Shown one piece after another: positions 42,319-52,732 of a stretch of 64,000 nucleotides of DNA (positions are counted from its first letter, which is position 1; every line of letters starts with the position of its first letter). A program made the translations under genes and the position numbers. The DNA comes from Domibacillus aminovorans (GTDB lineage: Bacteria > Bacillota > Bacilli > Bacillales > Domibacillaceae), in the NCBI RefSeq assembly GCF_001643235.1, contig NZ_LQWY01000067.1, positions 186,001-250,000 of the forward strand, written 5' to 3'. Below the pieces are notes generated by a model that saw nothing but the letters and a program-made list of their open reading frames with translations, was not told the DNA's origin and did not search any database.

Positions 42319-43587
42319 ATGGGGATCATTCAAGATCTTGTTAAAGACATTCCTGTACCCAAAATGGTGAAAGTGAGACAAAAGTTTGATAATCAAAAAA
42401 TCGATGATCTGGCAGCTGTTTTTATAAAAGAATTTGAGCGCGAGGTTATCCGTCAAAAAATCAAACCAGGCATGTCGATTGCCATTGCAGTCGGAAGCCG
42501 CGGGGTAGACCGGATTGTTGAAATTACAGCGATGACCGTTGCCTTTTTAAAAGAAATGGGCGCAAATCCGTTTATCGTACCGAGCATGGGCAGCCATGGC
42601 GGTGCAACAGCGGAAGGGCAAATTGACGTTTTGAAACACCTCGGTGTAACTGAAGAAAGTACCGGTGCTGAAATTCGTTCTTCAATGGAAGTTATTAAAG
42701 TCGGCGAGCTGCCAAATGGCCTGCCGGTTTACGTAGATAAATACGCATCTGAAGCGGATGGCATTGTCGTTATTAACCGCATTAAGCCGCATACTGCTTT
42801 TCGCGGACCGGTTGAAAGTGGCATTATGAAAATGATCAGTATCGGTCTAGGCAAGCAAAAAGGAGCGGAAGCGTGCCACCAGCTTGGCTTTAAACATATG
42901 GCTGTGCACGTGCCGGCGATGGCGAAAATGATTATGGAGCATCTGCCTGTGTTGTTCGGTGTTGCAACGGTCGAAAATGCCTTTGATAAAGTTGCGGTCG
43001 TTGAAGTGCTAGCAGCAGAAGAAATTGAAGAAAAAGAAGTGGGGCTTCAAGTGAAAGCAAAAGAGCTGCTGCCAAAACTATTTTTCGAGCAGCTTGATGT
43101 ACTTGTTATTGATCAGATTGGCAAAAATATCAGCGGTGATGGCATGGATCCGAATATTACGGGCCGTTATCCGACACCATATGCGCACGGTGGGCCGGAT
43201 GTGAATAAAATGCTCGTGCTTGACTTGACAGACGAGACAGAAGGAAATGCGAACGGTGTCGGCACAGCCGATTTTACGACACAGCGCCTTGTCGACAAAA
43301 TGGATCTCGAAGTAACGTATGCGAATGGGCTGACATCAACAGTTGTTGCGCCAACAAAAATTGCGACTACACTTGCGAATGACAAAGAAGCCATTCAAGC
43401 GGCTATTAAAACGAGCAACATCCTTGATTTTACAAAAGTAAAAATGGTTCGCATTAAAAATACGCTTGAAGTAAGTGAAATTGAAGTATCCGAAGCACTC
43501 CTTCCCTACGTGCAGGAACATGCGCAGCTTGAAGCGATGACAGAAGCGGAAGAACTTTCATTTGATCAAAAAGGAAATTTAGTTTAA
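42319..43587 (+). CDS. LarA-family nickel-pincer epimerase homologue
   Basis: A 422-residue member of the lactate racemase superfamily (DUF2088). Residues likely to hold the nickel-pincer cofactor or catalyse hydride transfer are seen: Arg61 in GSRGVDR, His93 in MGSHGGAT, His158 in KPHTAFRGPVESG, Lys171 in SGIMKM and His187. The lysine spacing differs from that of L. plantarum LarA (His+13, not His+10), so it belongs to another subgroup. It lies two bases after uxaC and is followed by the reductase and by larE, larB and larC, which make its cofactor. Members of this superfamily are reported to racemise several 2-hydroxyacids, including gluconate at C2. Context suggests mannonate/gluconate epimerisation; lactate is less likely. 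Confidence 0.8.
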   Translation: MGIIQDLVKDIPVPKMVKVRQKFDNQKIDDLAAVFIKEFEREVIRQKIKPGMSIAIAVGSRGVDRIVEITAMTVAFLKEMGANPFIVPSMGSHGGATAEGQIDVLKHLGVTEESTGAEIRSSMEVIKVGELPNGLPVYVDKYASEADGIVVINRIKPHTAFRGPVESGIMKMISIGLGKQKGAEACHQLGFKHMAVHVPAMAKMIMEHLPVLFGVATVENAFDKVAVVEVLAAEEIEEKEVGLQVKAKELLPKLFFEQLDVLVIDQIGKNISGDGMDPNITGRYPTPYAHGGPDVNKMLVLDLTDETEGNANGVGTADFTTQRLVDKMDLEVTYANGLTSTVVAPTKIATTLANDKEAIQAAIKTSNILDFTKVKMVRIKNTLEVSEIEVSEALLPYVQEHAQLEAMTEAEELSFDQKGNLV

Positions 43588-43617
43588 AAAAGATATAGGA
43601 AATAGGGAGGATTTACT

Positions 43618-44388
43618 GTGAATACATTATTTGATTTAACTGGAAAAACAGCCGTCGCAATTGGAGGGAACAGTGTTCTTGGCTCATCTATGGCAAAAGG
43701 GCTTGCCAATCATGGCGCAAAAGTGGCGATTGTCGGCCGTAACCTTGATAAAGCAAACGAAGTCGTTAAAGAAATTGAAGCATTAGGTGGCATAGCGAAA
43801 GCATTTCAGGCAGATGTCGTCTCGAAAGAATCGCTTGAAGCATCGGCAGCAGCTATTGAAGAATGGTCTGGTGGCTGGGATATTTTATTAAATGCACCTG
43901 GTACAAATAGCGCAACACCGTTTTTCGACCTTGACATGGACGAATGGGACAAGATCATGGACGTAAACTTAAAAGGTATTGTTGTAACATGCCAGGTTTT
44001 CGCTAAAAAAATGATCGAGCAGGGCAGACAGGGAAGCATTATTAATATTTCATCTGTTTCATCGACAACACCGTTGTCAAAAGTGTTCACGTATTCCGTT
44101 TCAAAAGCAGGATTAAACAGCGTAACGCAATTTTTAGCACGTGAATTTGCGCAAGATGGAATTCGTGTGAACGCGATTATTCCAGGCTTTTTCCCGGCTG
44201 AACAAAACCGAAAGATTTTAAGTGAAGAACGTATTGCTTCTATTATGAATCACACACCGATGAACCGTTTCGGCGATCCGGATGAATTGCAGGGAGCAAC
44301 CGTGTGGCTCGCATCTGATAAAGCATCAAGTTTTGTGACGGGTACGCTGATCCGCGTTGATGGCGGATTTGGCAGCATGACGATTTAA
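43618..44388 (+). CDS. uxuB: SDR-family fructuronate reductase (mannonate oxidoreductase)
   Basis: A 256-residue short-chain dehydrogenase with the nucleotide loop GGNSVLGSSMAKGLA and the catalytic SxnYxxxK (Ser145/146, Tyr159, Lys163). It resembles B. subtilis UxuB (YjmF), an SDR that reduces fructuronate to mannonate, including the NAIIPGFF segment after the active site. The usual NNAG is NAPG. GTG 43618 follows GGGAGG. In the operon it stands directly after uxaC and the LarA homologue, as expected if mannonate is the epimerase substrate. Confidence 0.8.
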   Translation: MNTLFDLTGKTAVAIGGNSVLGSSMAKGLANHGAKVAIVGRNLDKANEVVKEIEALGGIAKAFQADVVSKESLEASAAAIEEWSGGWDILLNAPGTNSATPFFDLDMDEWDKIMDVNLKGIVVTCQVFAKKMIEQGRQGSIINISSVSSTTPLSKVFTYSVSKAGLNSVTQFLAREFAQDGIRVNAIIPGFFPAEQNRKILSEERIASIMNHTPMNRFGDPDELQGATVWLASDKASSFVTGTLIRVDGGFGSMTI

Positions 44389-44406
44389 CAGAAAGGATGA
44401 ACCGTA

Positions 44407-45225
44407 ATGGTAAATGAAAAATACGGGAAACTGCAGTCGATTCTCCGCGAGATGGAATCTGTTGTTGTCGCGTTTTCAGGTGGAGTGGACAGCACATTTT
44501 TGCTAAAAGCAGCTGTCGATACACTTGGTCCAGAGCGGGTACTCGCCGTTACAGCGGATTCCGAAACATATCCGTCCACTGAACTGGAAGAAGCAAAGAA
44601 GCTGGCTAAACATATTGGCGTGAAGCACACAGTCATTGAAACGTCGGAATTAGCGATTCCAGGATATACAGAAAACGATAAGAACCGATGCTATTTTTGC
44701 AAAAGCAGCTTGTTTGATCACCTTATTCCGATTTTGAACAAGCAAGGGTATAATAATATCGTGTATGGCGTGATTGCGGACGACATGAATGAATTCCGTC
44801 CGGGGATGAAAGCGGCGAAAGAAAAAAATATTCGTGGTCCGTTGCAGGAAGCGAACTTATTTAAGGAAGAAATAAGAGAGCTGTCCCGTAGTTTTGATTT
44901 ACCGACGTGGGATAAACCATCCTTTGCCTGCTTGTCTTCCCGCATTGCCTACGGTGAAACGATCACAAAAGAAAAGCTGACAAAAGTGGAAAAGGCAGAG
45001 GCCTATCTAAAATCGTTATCAATTCGGCAAGTACGAGTACGGACGCATGGAGATACGGCCCGTATTGAAGTGGAGCCTGGGGATATGCTACGTGTACTTG
45101 AGTATCACGCGGCCATAGCCAAAAGACTGCAGCAATTCGGCTATAAATATGTGTCACTCGATCTTGTTGGCTATACAAGCGGCAGCATGAACAAAGCACT
45201 AGAAAAGGATGAACAACATGTCTAA
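44407..45225 (+). CDS. larE: LarE, sulfur transferase for the nickel-pincer cofactor
   Basis: LarE adenylates and thiolates the two carboxylates of the pyridinium mononucleotide made by LarB. The PP-loop is SGGVDST (residues 24-30). Cys175 in KPSFACLSSR aligns with the sacrificial cysteine 176 of L. plantarum LarE. A further pair, Cys95 and Cys98 (NRCYFCK), gives a three-cysteine set, which in other LarE proteins has been linked to an iron-sulfur cluster that allows catalytic sulfur transfer. Length is 272. It overlaps gntK slightly. Confidence 0.93.
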   Translation: MVNEKYGKLQSILREMESVVVAFSGGVDSTFLLKAAVDTLGPERVLAVTADSETYPSTELEEAKKLAKHIGVKHTVIETSELAIPGYTENDKNRCYFCKSSLFDHLIPILNKQGYNNIVYGVIADDMNEFRPGMKAAKEKNIRGPLQEANLFKEEIRELSRSFDLPTWDKPSFACLSSRIAYGETITKEKLTKVEKAEAYLKSLSIRQVRVRTHGDTARIEVEPGDMLRVLEYHAAIAKRLQQFGYKYVSLDLVGYTSGSMNKALEKDEQHV

Positions 45226-46690
45226 AGAATACGTTATAGGACTGGATATCGGCACGACCAGTGTCAAAGCAGTCGTCTTTGACCGATGCGGAAAAGTGAC
45301 TGCCGAATCCGAACAGTTAACTAAATCATTTTATCCGCAGCCAAACCACGTTGAGCAGGATCCAGAAGCACTTACATCCGCTTCTGTTTTCGTTTTAAAA
45401 GATGCGATTCAAAAAGCGGGTGTGACGCCAGATCAAGTGGCGGGTATCGGCTTTTCATGCGCGATGCATTCCCTTATTTGTGTTGATGAAAACGGCCGGG
45501 CGCTGTCACGCGCCATTATTTGGGCGGACGGACGCGGCAGTGATCAAGCAGAACGTCTGATAAGTGAGAATGGGATGGCACTATATGAAAAAACAGGTAC
45601 GCCCATTCATCCGATGTCTCCCCTTGTCAAGCTTCTGTGGATGAATGAAACGGGTTACGAACCGTTCCAGAGAGCGGCTTATTTTATGTCTGTAAAAGAA
45701 TATTTGCTTTTGCAATGGTTTGGCAAGCGCATTGTCGATTATTCGATGGCTTCTGCTACTGGTTTGTTCAATGGTGAAACACTCGATTGGGACGTGGAAA
45801 TTCTTGAATTAGTGAACGTGAAAAAAGAGCAGTTGTCGCGTCCTGTGCCTCCGACAGAAATATTGAAAGGCTTAAATAAAATCATTGCCGACTACATCGG
45901 TATACCTGAAGATATTCCATTTGTCATTGGTGCAGCGGACGGACAGCTTGCCAACCTTGGCAGCGGGGCCATTTTGCCAGGCGAGGTGGCGATCACTGCC
46001 GGCACAAGTGGAGCAGTCCGTCAGTGGGCGAATGGGTTCCGTGCAAATGAAAAACATGAAACGTTTTGCTACATGTTTACAGAAGAAACATCGATCATTG
46101 GCGGTCCGACAAATAACGGTGGGATCGCGCTTGAATGGCTAAAAAACTTGTTAAACTATCAAGGAACGTACGAAGAGTTTACGAAAGAAGCGGGACGCGT
46201 CGGACCGGGTGCAGATGGCATTCTATTCCTGCCATACATTAATGGCGAGCGGGCACCGCTTTGGAATCAACACGCACGCGGGAACTTTTTTGGAATGTCT
46301 ATTACGCATCAGAAAGAACATTTCGTTCGCGCGGTACTAGAAGGAATTACATTTAATTTATATCAAATTAGCGAGGCGCTTGAACGTTTGGCAGGTCCTT
46401 CTGAGAAGATTTATGTAAACGGGGGTCTTGCACGGTCGCCGATCTGGCTTCAAATGATGGCTGACGTATTTGGGAAAAATATTTATGTATCTGAAAGCCA
46501 CCATAATGCAGCCTGGGGAGCAGCCTGGACAGCGCTTGTAGCAGTCGGAGAAGCTGATTCCTTTGAAGACATTAAGAACAACTTGCCGATGGGTGAAGTA
46601 ATTGTACCAAATGTAGAGAACCATAAAGTGTATCAGGACATTTACGAAAAGTACGTACGACTCGCTGCGGATGTAACGAAGTATTTCTAA
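45218..46690 (+). CDS. gntK: Gluconokinase (FGGY family)
   Basis: The enzyme phosphorylates D-gluconate to 6-phosphogluconate. The FGGY fold shows GLDIGTTSVKAV, the GAADGQLANLGSGAI and TAGTSGAVR ATP motifs, and the C-terminal NGGLARSPIWLQM. Several segments match B. subtilis GntK rather than xylulokinase: KTGTPIHPMSPLVKL, VDYSMASATGLFN, IGGPTNNGGIALEW, and INGERAPLWNQHARGNFFGM. ATG 45218 lies ten bases after AAAAGG; the ATG at 45209 is too close. It is 490 residues long and overlaps larE by eight bases. Together with gndA it sends gluconate into the pentose phosphate pathway. Confidence 0.88.
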   Translation: MSKEYVIGLDIGTTSVKAVVFDRCGKVTAESEQLTKSFYPQPNHVEQDPEALTSASVFVLKDAIQKAGVTPDQVAGIGFSCAMHSLICVDENGRALSRAIIWADGRGSDQAERLISENGMALYEKTGTPIHPMSPLVKLLWMNETGYEPFQRAAYFMSVKEYLLLQWFGKRIVDYSMASATGLFNGETLDWDVEILELVNVKKEQLSRPVPPTEILKGLNKIIADYIGIPEDIPFVIGAADGQLANLGSGAILPGEVAITAGTSGAVRQWANGFRANEKHETFCYMFTEETSIIGGPTNNGGIALEWLKNLLNYQGTYEEFTKEAGRVGPGADGILFLPYINGERAPLWNQHARGNFFGMSITHQKEHFVRAVLEGITFNLYQISEALERLAGPSEKIYVNGGLARSPIWLQMMADVFGKNIYVSESHHNAAWGAAWTALVAVGEADSFEDIKNNLPMGEVIVPNVENHKVYQDIYEKYVRLAADVTKYF

Positions 46691-46699
46691 AAAAGGTGT

Positions 46700-47452
46700 G
46701 TGGTCCAAATAATCGATCGTATTTTAGAACAGGTCCAGAATGGGACGTTAACGGCAGCAGAAGCAAAGGAAAAGCTGTCAACGTATGAAAACTTAGGATT
46801 CGTGAAAATTGACCACCATCGGAAAAACAGACAGGGATTTCCGGAAATTGTATTTGGTGAAGGGAAGTCAGCTGAACAGATTTTAACGATTGTCGAGTCA
46901 CTCCGGGCGCGTAATGACTCTGTGCTCGTGACGCGCATTTCGCCTGAGAAAGCAGCATTTGTGCTCCAGAAATGCCCGGAGTTTGAATATAATGAAATCG
47001 CAAAGACGCTTGCCTGGACGGAAGAAAAGCCGAGAACAAATGGATACATAGCGATTGTGTGCGCAGGCACATCCGATTTATCGGTAGCCGAAGAAGCAGC
47101 CGTGACAGCTGAAACGCTTGGCGTCAATGTTCGGCGTATTTACGATGTCGGAGTGGCCGGACTGCACCGTCTGCTTGATAATATTGAAGAAATTCAAAAC
47201 GCAGACGTCTCTGTTTGTGTCGCCGGCATGGAAGGCGCGTTGCCGAGCGTGCTCGGTGGACTTGTCACAAATCCAATTATTGCGGTGCCGACAAGTGTCG
47301 GTTACGGAGCGAACTTTAACGGTTTATCCGCTCTTTTATCGATGCTCAATTCATGCGCGTCAGGTGTTAGTGTTGTGAACATAGACAATGGATTTGGAGC
47401 GGCTTATAACGCCGTGCTTATTCACCGCCTGGCGCATAAAGGGGAGAAATAA
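46700..47452 (+). CDS. larB: LarB, first enzyme of nickel-pincer cofactor synthesis
   Basis: LarB carboxylates nicotinic acid adenine dinucleotide and releases AMP to give the pyridinium biscarboxylate mononucleotide. It resembles PurE: the C-terminal half has IVCAGTSDLSVAEEAAVTAE and the PTSVGYGANFNGLSALLSMLNSCA segment. It is 250 residues long and starts at GTG 46700, four bases after AAAAGG. larC follows after one base, so the two are translationally linked. Confidence 0.92.
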   Translation: MVQIIDRILEQVQNGTLTAAEAKEKLSTYENLGFVKIDHHRKNRQGFPEIVFGEGKSAEQILTIVESLRARNDSVLVTRISPEKAAFVLQKCPEFEYNEIAKTLAWTEEKPRTNGYIAIVCAGTSDLSVAEEAAVTAETLGVNVRRIYDVGVAGLHRLLDNIEEIQNADVSVCVAGMEGALPSVLGGLVTNPIIAVPTSVGYGANFNGLSALLSMLNSCASGVSVVNIDNGFGAAYNAVLIHRLAHKGEK

Positions 47453-47453
47453 T

Positions 47454-48317
47454 ATGACGACACTTTATTTTGACTGCTTCTCTGGCATGAGTGGAGACAT
47501 GGTCATCGGTGCGCTCCTTGATGCGGGCGCTGATCCAGTAAAAATGGAAGCTGAATTAAAGAAACTGCAAATGGAAGAAGAATATACATTATCGTGGAAA
47601 AAAGTTGTGAAAAATGGCATTACGGCGACAAAGTTTGATGTGAAGTTGACAGCTGAAATTAGTCATAGCCACGCACATGATCACGACCACACACACAGTC
47701 ATGATCACAGCCATGACCACGATCATACGCATAGCCATGACCACAGCCACGATCACGAACATACGCATAGTCATCATCATTCACATGATCAACACCATCA
47801 TCACGCCCACCGCTCGTACAAGGATATTGTCGAGATGATTAAAGTGGCGGGCTTTAATGAAGAGGTTACACGTATGTCACTTGCGATTTTTAAAAAGATT
47901 GGTGAAGCAGAAGGGCACATTCATAGTATGCCGCTTGAAAAAGTTCATTTTCATGAAGTCGGTGCGGTCGATTCAATTATCGATATTATTGGCGCAGCGA
48001 TTCTCATTGATCAGATGGGTATCACATCGATTAAATCGTCGCCGATACCTGTAGGCACGGGCAACATTCAAATTGATCATGGCGTCTATCCGGTTCCTGC
48101 TCCTGCGACACTCGAAATGTTAAAAGGGGTGCCAATCGCAAAAAGTGATATTCGTTTCGAGTTGACAACACCGACGGGCGCCGCGATCGCATCTGTTCTC
48201 GCAGATGCGTTTTGTTCGATGCCATCGATGACGATCGATGCGATCGGTTATGGCGCTGGGACAAAAACATTTAAAGATCACCCGAATGTATTGCGTGTAG
48301 TCATTGGAAAAGAATAA
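47454..48317 (+). CDS. larC1: LarC nickel insertase, N-terminal part (LarC1)
   Basis: LarC inserts nickel into the pincer nucleotide in a CTP-dependent step. This 287-residue part holds the family start DCFSGMSGDMVIGALLDAG, a striking His/Asp-rich nickel-binding stretch (residues 71-119), and VHFHEVGAVDSIIDIIGAA. It stops at TAA 48315-48317, but the rest of LarC lies in the -1 frame. The frame from 47388 is longer, but ATG 47454 follows AAAGGGGAGA. A slip on AAA-G just before the stop would join it to LarC2, as described for L. plantarum larC. Confidence 0.9.
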   Translation: MTTLYFDCFSGMSGDMVIGALLDAGADPVKMEAELKKLQMEEEYTLSWKKVVKNGITATKFDVKLTAEISHSHAHDHDHTHSHDHSHDHDHTHSHDHSHDHEHTHSHHHSHDQHHHHAHRSYKDIVEMIKVAGFNEEVTRMSLAIFKKIGEAEGHIHSMPLEKVHFHEVGAVDSIIDIIGAAILIDQMGITSIKSSPIPVGTGNIQIDHGVYPVPAPATLEMLKGVPIAKSDIRFELTTPTGAAIASVLADAFCSMPSMTIDAIGYGAGTKTFKDHPNVLRVVIGKE

Positions 48318-48322
48318 TTCAG

Positions 48323-48802
48323 ATGACTAATCAGCGTCCTCCAGATCAGGAGCATATCGATGATCAAATGGTTAAAATGGAAGTGAATCTTGACGATATT
48401 TCAGGTGAATGGCTCGGTTACGTAATGGAGTTGTTATTTGAGGCGGGCGCGAATGATGTCTACTACACGCCTATCTTTATGAAAAAGAATCGTCCGGGTG
48501 TGCTGCTTCAGTTGCTTTGTTCAAGCGGTTCAGTCGAGAAAATGAAGGACATTTTATTTACTGAAACGACGACACTCGGTGTGCGTTATTATCCATTGAT
48601 GGTACACCGGCTCGAGCGGGCGTTTATAAAAGTGGAGACGCCGTGGGGACCGGTGACGGTAAAAGAAGGTTCTCATAACGGAGAGACGGTACAGCGAGCG
48701 CCAGAGTTTGACGAGTGCCGGCGAATTGCTGAGGAACAAGGAATTCCACTCAAGCGTGTGTACGAGGAAGTGTGGAAGCGTCTTGGCGGGAAGTACGGTT
48801 GA
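48323..48802 (+). CDS. larC2: LarC nickel insertase, C-terminal part (LarC2)
   Basis: A 159-residue frame with the LarC C-terminal domain (KMEVNLDDISGEWLGYVMELLFEAGANDVYYTP). This part binds CTP and closes the active site in the known family. Its ATG 48323 has only a weak ribosome-binding site (GGAAAAG ten bases before), and the frame is open upstream into larC1, so it may be made mainly as a LarC1-LarC2 fusion by -1 frameshifting. It is the last gene of the uxaC operon. Confidence 0.88.
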   Translation: MTNQRPPDQEHIDDQMVKMEVNLDDISGEWLGYVMELLFEAGANDVYYTPIFMKKNRPGVLLQLLCSSGSVEKMKDILFTETTTLGVRYYPLMVHRLERAFIKVETPWGPVTVKEGSHNGETVQRAPEFDECRRIAEEQGIPLKRVYEEVWKRLGGKYG

Positions 48803-49129
48803 AAATACTTTGAAGCAATTCAAAGAAATTTTAAACTAACATAAAAGAGGGTCGTGTCCTAAACGTCGGTGAATAATTGACTGGGGCAGCCCTGTTTTTT
48901 TGTTTGAAAAGATATTTTAGTCTTTTTTATGATGAGTTCGTCGCGAAAATGAAACGTTCACGGCTACAATCATCTTATCCAGAATGATGAGGCTCTCTTT
49001 AGAAGGTGCATAGGATTGAATTATATGTCGGATACTTATTGAATGGTGAATGGGGCTTATTTTAAATGTACCTTGTATGAGGTTCTATTTTATTTAGGTT
49101 TTTTGAATTGAAAGAAAGAGGGGCACTAA
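48803..49129 (+). other. Gap between larC2 and the PTS-like gene
   Basis: No gene is seen in these 327 nt. A weak GGGGCAGCCCT hairpin followed by seven T at about 48880-48901 may end the lar operon. A promoter follows at 48904. No copy of the ROK operator is found here. Confidence 0.5.
48904..48933 (+). promoter_or_regulatory. Probable promoter of the PTS-like permease gene
   Basis: TTGAAA (48904-48909) and TATGAT (48928-48933) are 18 nt apart, about 190 nt before the gene. Confidence 0.45.
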
Positions 49130-50965
<1,836 letters not shown>

Positions 50966-50981
50966 TACACAAGGAGAACTC

Positions 50982-51012
50982 AAATCCTGCCGGCTTTGTA
51001 GCAGGATTTTTG
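50982..51012 (+). terminator. Terminator after the permease gene
   Basis: AAATCCTGC (50982-50990) pairs with GCAGGATTT (51001-51009), then T residues. Confidence 0.8.
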
Positions 51013-51060
51013 CAAGGTTTAGTCATGGATTGAAAAATCAAAAAGAAGAAAGATTTTATA

Positions 51061-51089
51061 TTGACAAAAAGAAAATAGGATGATAAGCT
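51061..51089 (+). promoter_or_regulatory. Promoter of the orphan short transcript
   Basis: TTGACA (51061-51066) and TAAGCT (51084-51089) are 17 nt apart. The ROK operator begins nine bases after it. Confidence 0.55.
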
Positions 51090-51097
51090 ATCTTTAA

Positions 51098-51126
51098 TTA
51101 GTTTGTTTAGTACATAAACTAACTAG
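51098..51126 (+). promoter_or_regulatory. ROK/XylR-type operator (second copy)
   Basis: TTAGTTTGTTTA, a five-base centre GTACA, then TAAACTAACTAG. The left half is identical to the known XylR half site TTAGTTTGTTT and closely matches the operator at 40781. Confidence 0.65.
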
Positions 51127-51328
51127 CTGATTAAAAAAACCACACACATATTATATCTTTTCCTCCTCGAAGATCAAGTTTTCAGAAAGGAGGAAAAAGA
51201 TTAGAGCGTTTTGAAAACGCATACTAATGCCGATAAAATGAAATGGCTGTTCCACCGGTAGAATAAAATAAAGAGAGTGTCCCTACCTCGTCAGTGACAA
51301 CTGACGAGGTAGGGACACTCTTCTTTTT
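51126..51328 (+). ncRNA. Candidate ROK-controlled small RNA or remnant leader
   Basis: Between the operator and a very strong terminator lie about 150 nt with no credible gene; the best frame has 16 codons. A hairpin joins CTTTTCCTCC (51157-51166) to GGAGGAAAAAG (51189-51199), so an otherwise good ribosome-binding site (AAAGGAGG) is paired. The remainder is either a regulated small RNA or the leader of a gene that has been deleted. The gap 50966-51431 holds nothing else. Confidence 0.4.
51274..51328. terminator. Strong bidirectional terminator
   Basis: A perfect 21-bp stem (51274-51294 with 51301-51321) is followed by TCTTTTT. It ends the short plus-strand transcript and probably also the AraC-type gene from the other side. 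Confidence 0.85.
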
Positions 51329-51431
51329 CGCCGTTATGACCAAGGTGACTTGCTTAAGAGACAGATTTTTATCTGACATGAACGAGCAGTAAGACCTAGG
51401 CTTCAACATATTACAAAGAAATTTCACTTTA

Positions 51432-52604
51432 TTATACGGTTCGATCGTTTCGCCAATCACTCGGTGTCTGTCCGGTTATTTTTTTAAAAACACGTGCAAA
51501 ATAAGAAGCGTCTTCAAATCCGACAGCACCGGCAATCCAGTCGATTGATGAATGCTCTTTTTTCAGCAGCCGCTTCGCTTCCTTGATGCGCAGATGCTGA
51601 AGATAAGCGGTCATCGTCATATTGGTTTCTTTTTTGAATTGGCGAGCAAGATGAGAGGGATGGGTACGTAGCGAATCCGCAATTGCCTGTGCATCAAATG
51701 GATCTTTCAAATGAACATGTAAATACCGAAGTGCTCGTTGAATGAACTGGGAGTAGCGAGACAGCTCATTTTCTTTCACAAGTGTACAATACTCAGCGCC
51801 CATCGACTCACTGAGCTTCGTCAAAGCATTGATACTGTCAATTCGTTCAATGGCGAGTGCGAATTTTTCCGATAATTGATGTAGTAAAAAAGGAGGTACA
51901 CCGCCCCGCTCCGCTGCAATCCGGAAAGTTGTATTTAAAATGATCATCATATTTTTTGTTGCACGCACAGGACGGTTGGGGAACCGCTCGGAGAAATCGA
52001 ATAAAATCCCGCTTTCTTTTCTGATTTCAAGCAGTTTTTGGGCATTCCCGTGTTCAATTGCATGCATCATGTCATTATTCAGCTCATAGCGCAAATTCAC
52101 CAGTTCCACATTGGCAGACTCTGCAAATAAATCAGCCGTTTGATTAGGAATGTCATGATGTTCAATAAATGAAATCGGTGCTTGCCGTAAAGACCGGACC
52201 TGATGCAGGATGTTGGCCAAACTTTGCTGTTTCGGTCTGCTCATCAGCGGCAGATCGCGGATGAACGTTTCATCTAGCTGAAAGGACGTACGTAATGTAG
52301 AGAGGTCGGGCATCTCGATGAGAAAAGGTCCGGCGATTATCGCCGTCTCATCATCGAAAATATTTGCCGCAAAGGTGAGTCTGGCTGCGTTTGTATGAAA
52401 GTGACAGCGCTCCGGATGTTGAAAAGCGGCTTCGCTCAACAAACGAAAGGATTGAGTCTGTAAGGGAATGGGTCCTCCCGAAGGCACATGGGGTTCGTGT
52501 GACGTCACCACTATCCCAGAACGCTCGACTGCAAATACATTCATATTCGTTAAATGAAATAATGTCATAAGGGCGGAAGATAAACGGACTGGCGGCTGTC
52601 TCAT
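51432..52604 (-). CDS. AraC-family transcriptional regulator
   Basis: A 390-residue regulator with two helix-turn-helix motifs at the C-terminus (about 295-388): DAQAIADSLRTHPSHLARQFKKE and the family signature VGFEDASYFARVFKKITGQTPSDWR. The N-terminal 280 residues resemble sensor regions of YesN/YtdP-like regulators without membrane helices. It diverges from uidA and so probably regulates uidA and perhaps the permease. AGAGGGAAAA precedes the ATG. The ligand is unknown. Confidence 0.88.
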   Translation of the reverse strand: MRQPPVRLSSALMTLFHLTNMNVFAVERSGIVVTSHEPHVPSGGPIPLQTQSFRLLSEAAFQHPERCHFHTNAARLTFAANIFDDETAIIAGPFLIEMPDLSTLRTSFQLDETFIRDLPLMSRPKQQSLANILHQVRSLRQAPISFIEHHDIPNQTADLFAESANVELVNLRYELNNDMMHAIEHGNAQKLLEIRKESGILFDFSERFPNRPVRATKNMMIILNTTFRIAAERGGVPPFLLHQLSEKFALAIERIDSINALTKLSESMGAEYCTLVKENELSRYSQFIQRALRYLHVHLKDPFDAQAIADSLRTHPSHLARQFKKETNMTMTAYLQHLRIKEAKRLLKKEHSSIDWIAGAVGFEDASYFARVFKKITGQTPSDWRNDRTV

Positions 52605-52701
52605 ATTTTCCCTCTTTCTTTTTTATGAACAGGTGTTAATCGTGTCCTTATAAAGCAATTATAGTCCTATTTATAAAAAGAGAAAAGTCATATGATCTAA
52701 A

Positions 52702-52715
52702 TGTAATCACTTACA
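52702..52715 (+). promoter_or_regulatory. Cre-like palindrome before uidA
   Basis: TGTAATCACTTACA is a perfect palindrome in its arms (TGTAA/TTACA) and matches the CcpA consensus except for the central G. It touches the ribosome-binding site AAAGGAG, so binding would block transcription in the leader. It could instead be an operator of another repressor. Confidence 0.5.
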
Positions 52716-52732
52716 AAAGGAGTGCTGAAAAC

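Noticed and set aside
47660-47812. Low-complexity His/Asp repeat as a tandem DNA repeat or assembly error
   Set aside because: His-rich stretches are normal for LarC and probably bind nickel; the frame stays intact and codons vary between units.
48955-48975. Cre site before the permease gene (TGAAACGTTCAC)
   Set aside because: It is one base too short in its left half to fit the CcpA consensus with the central CG in register.
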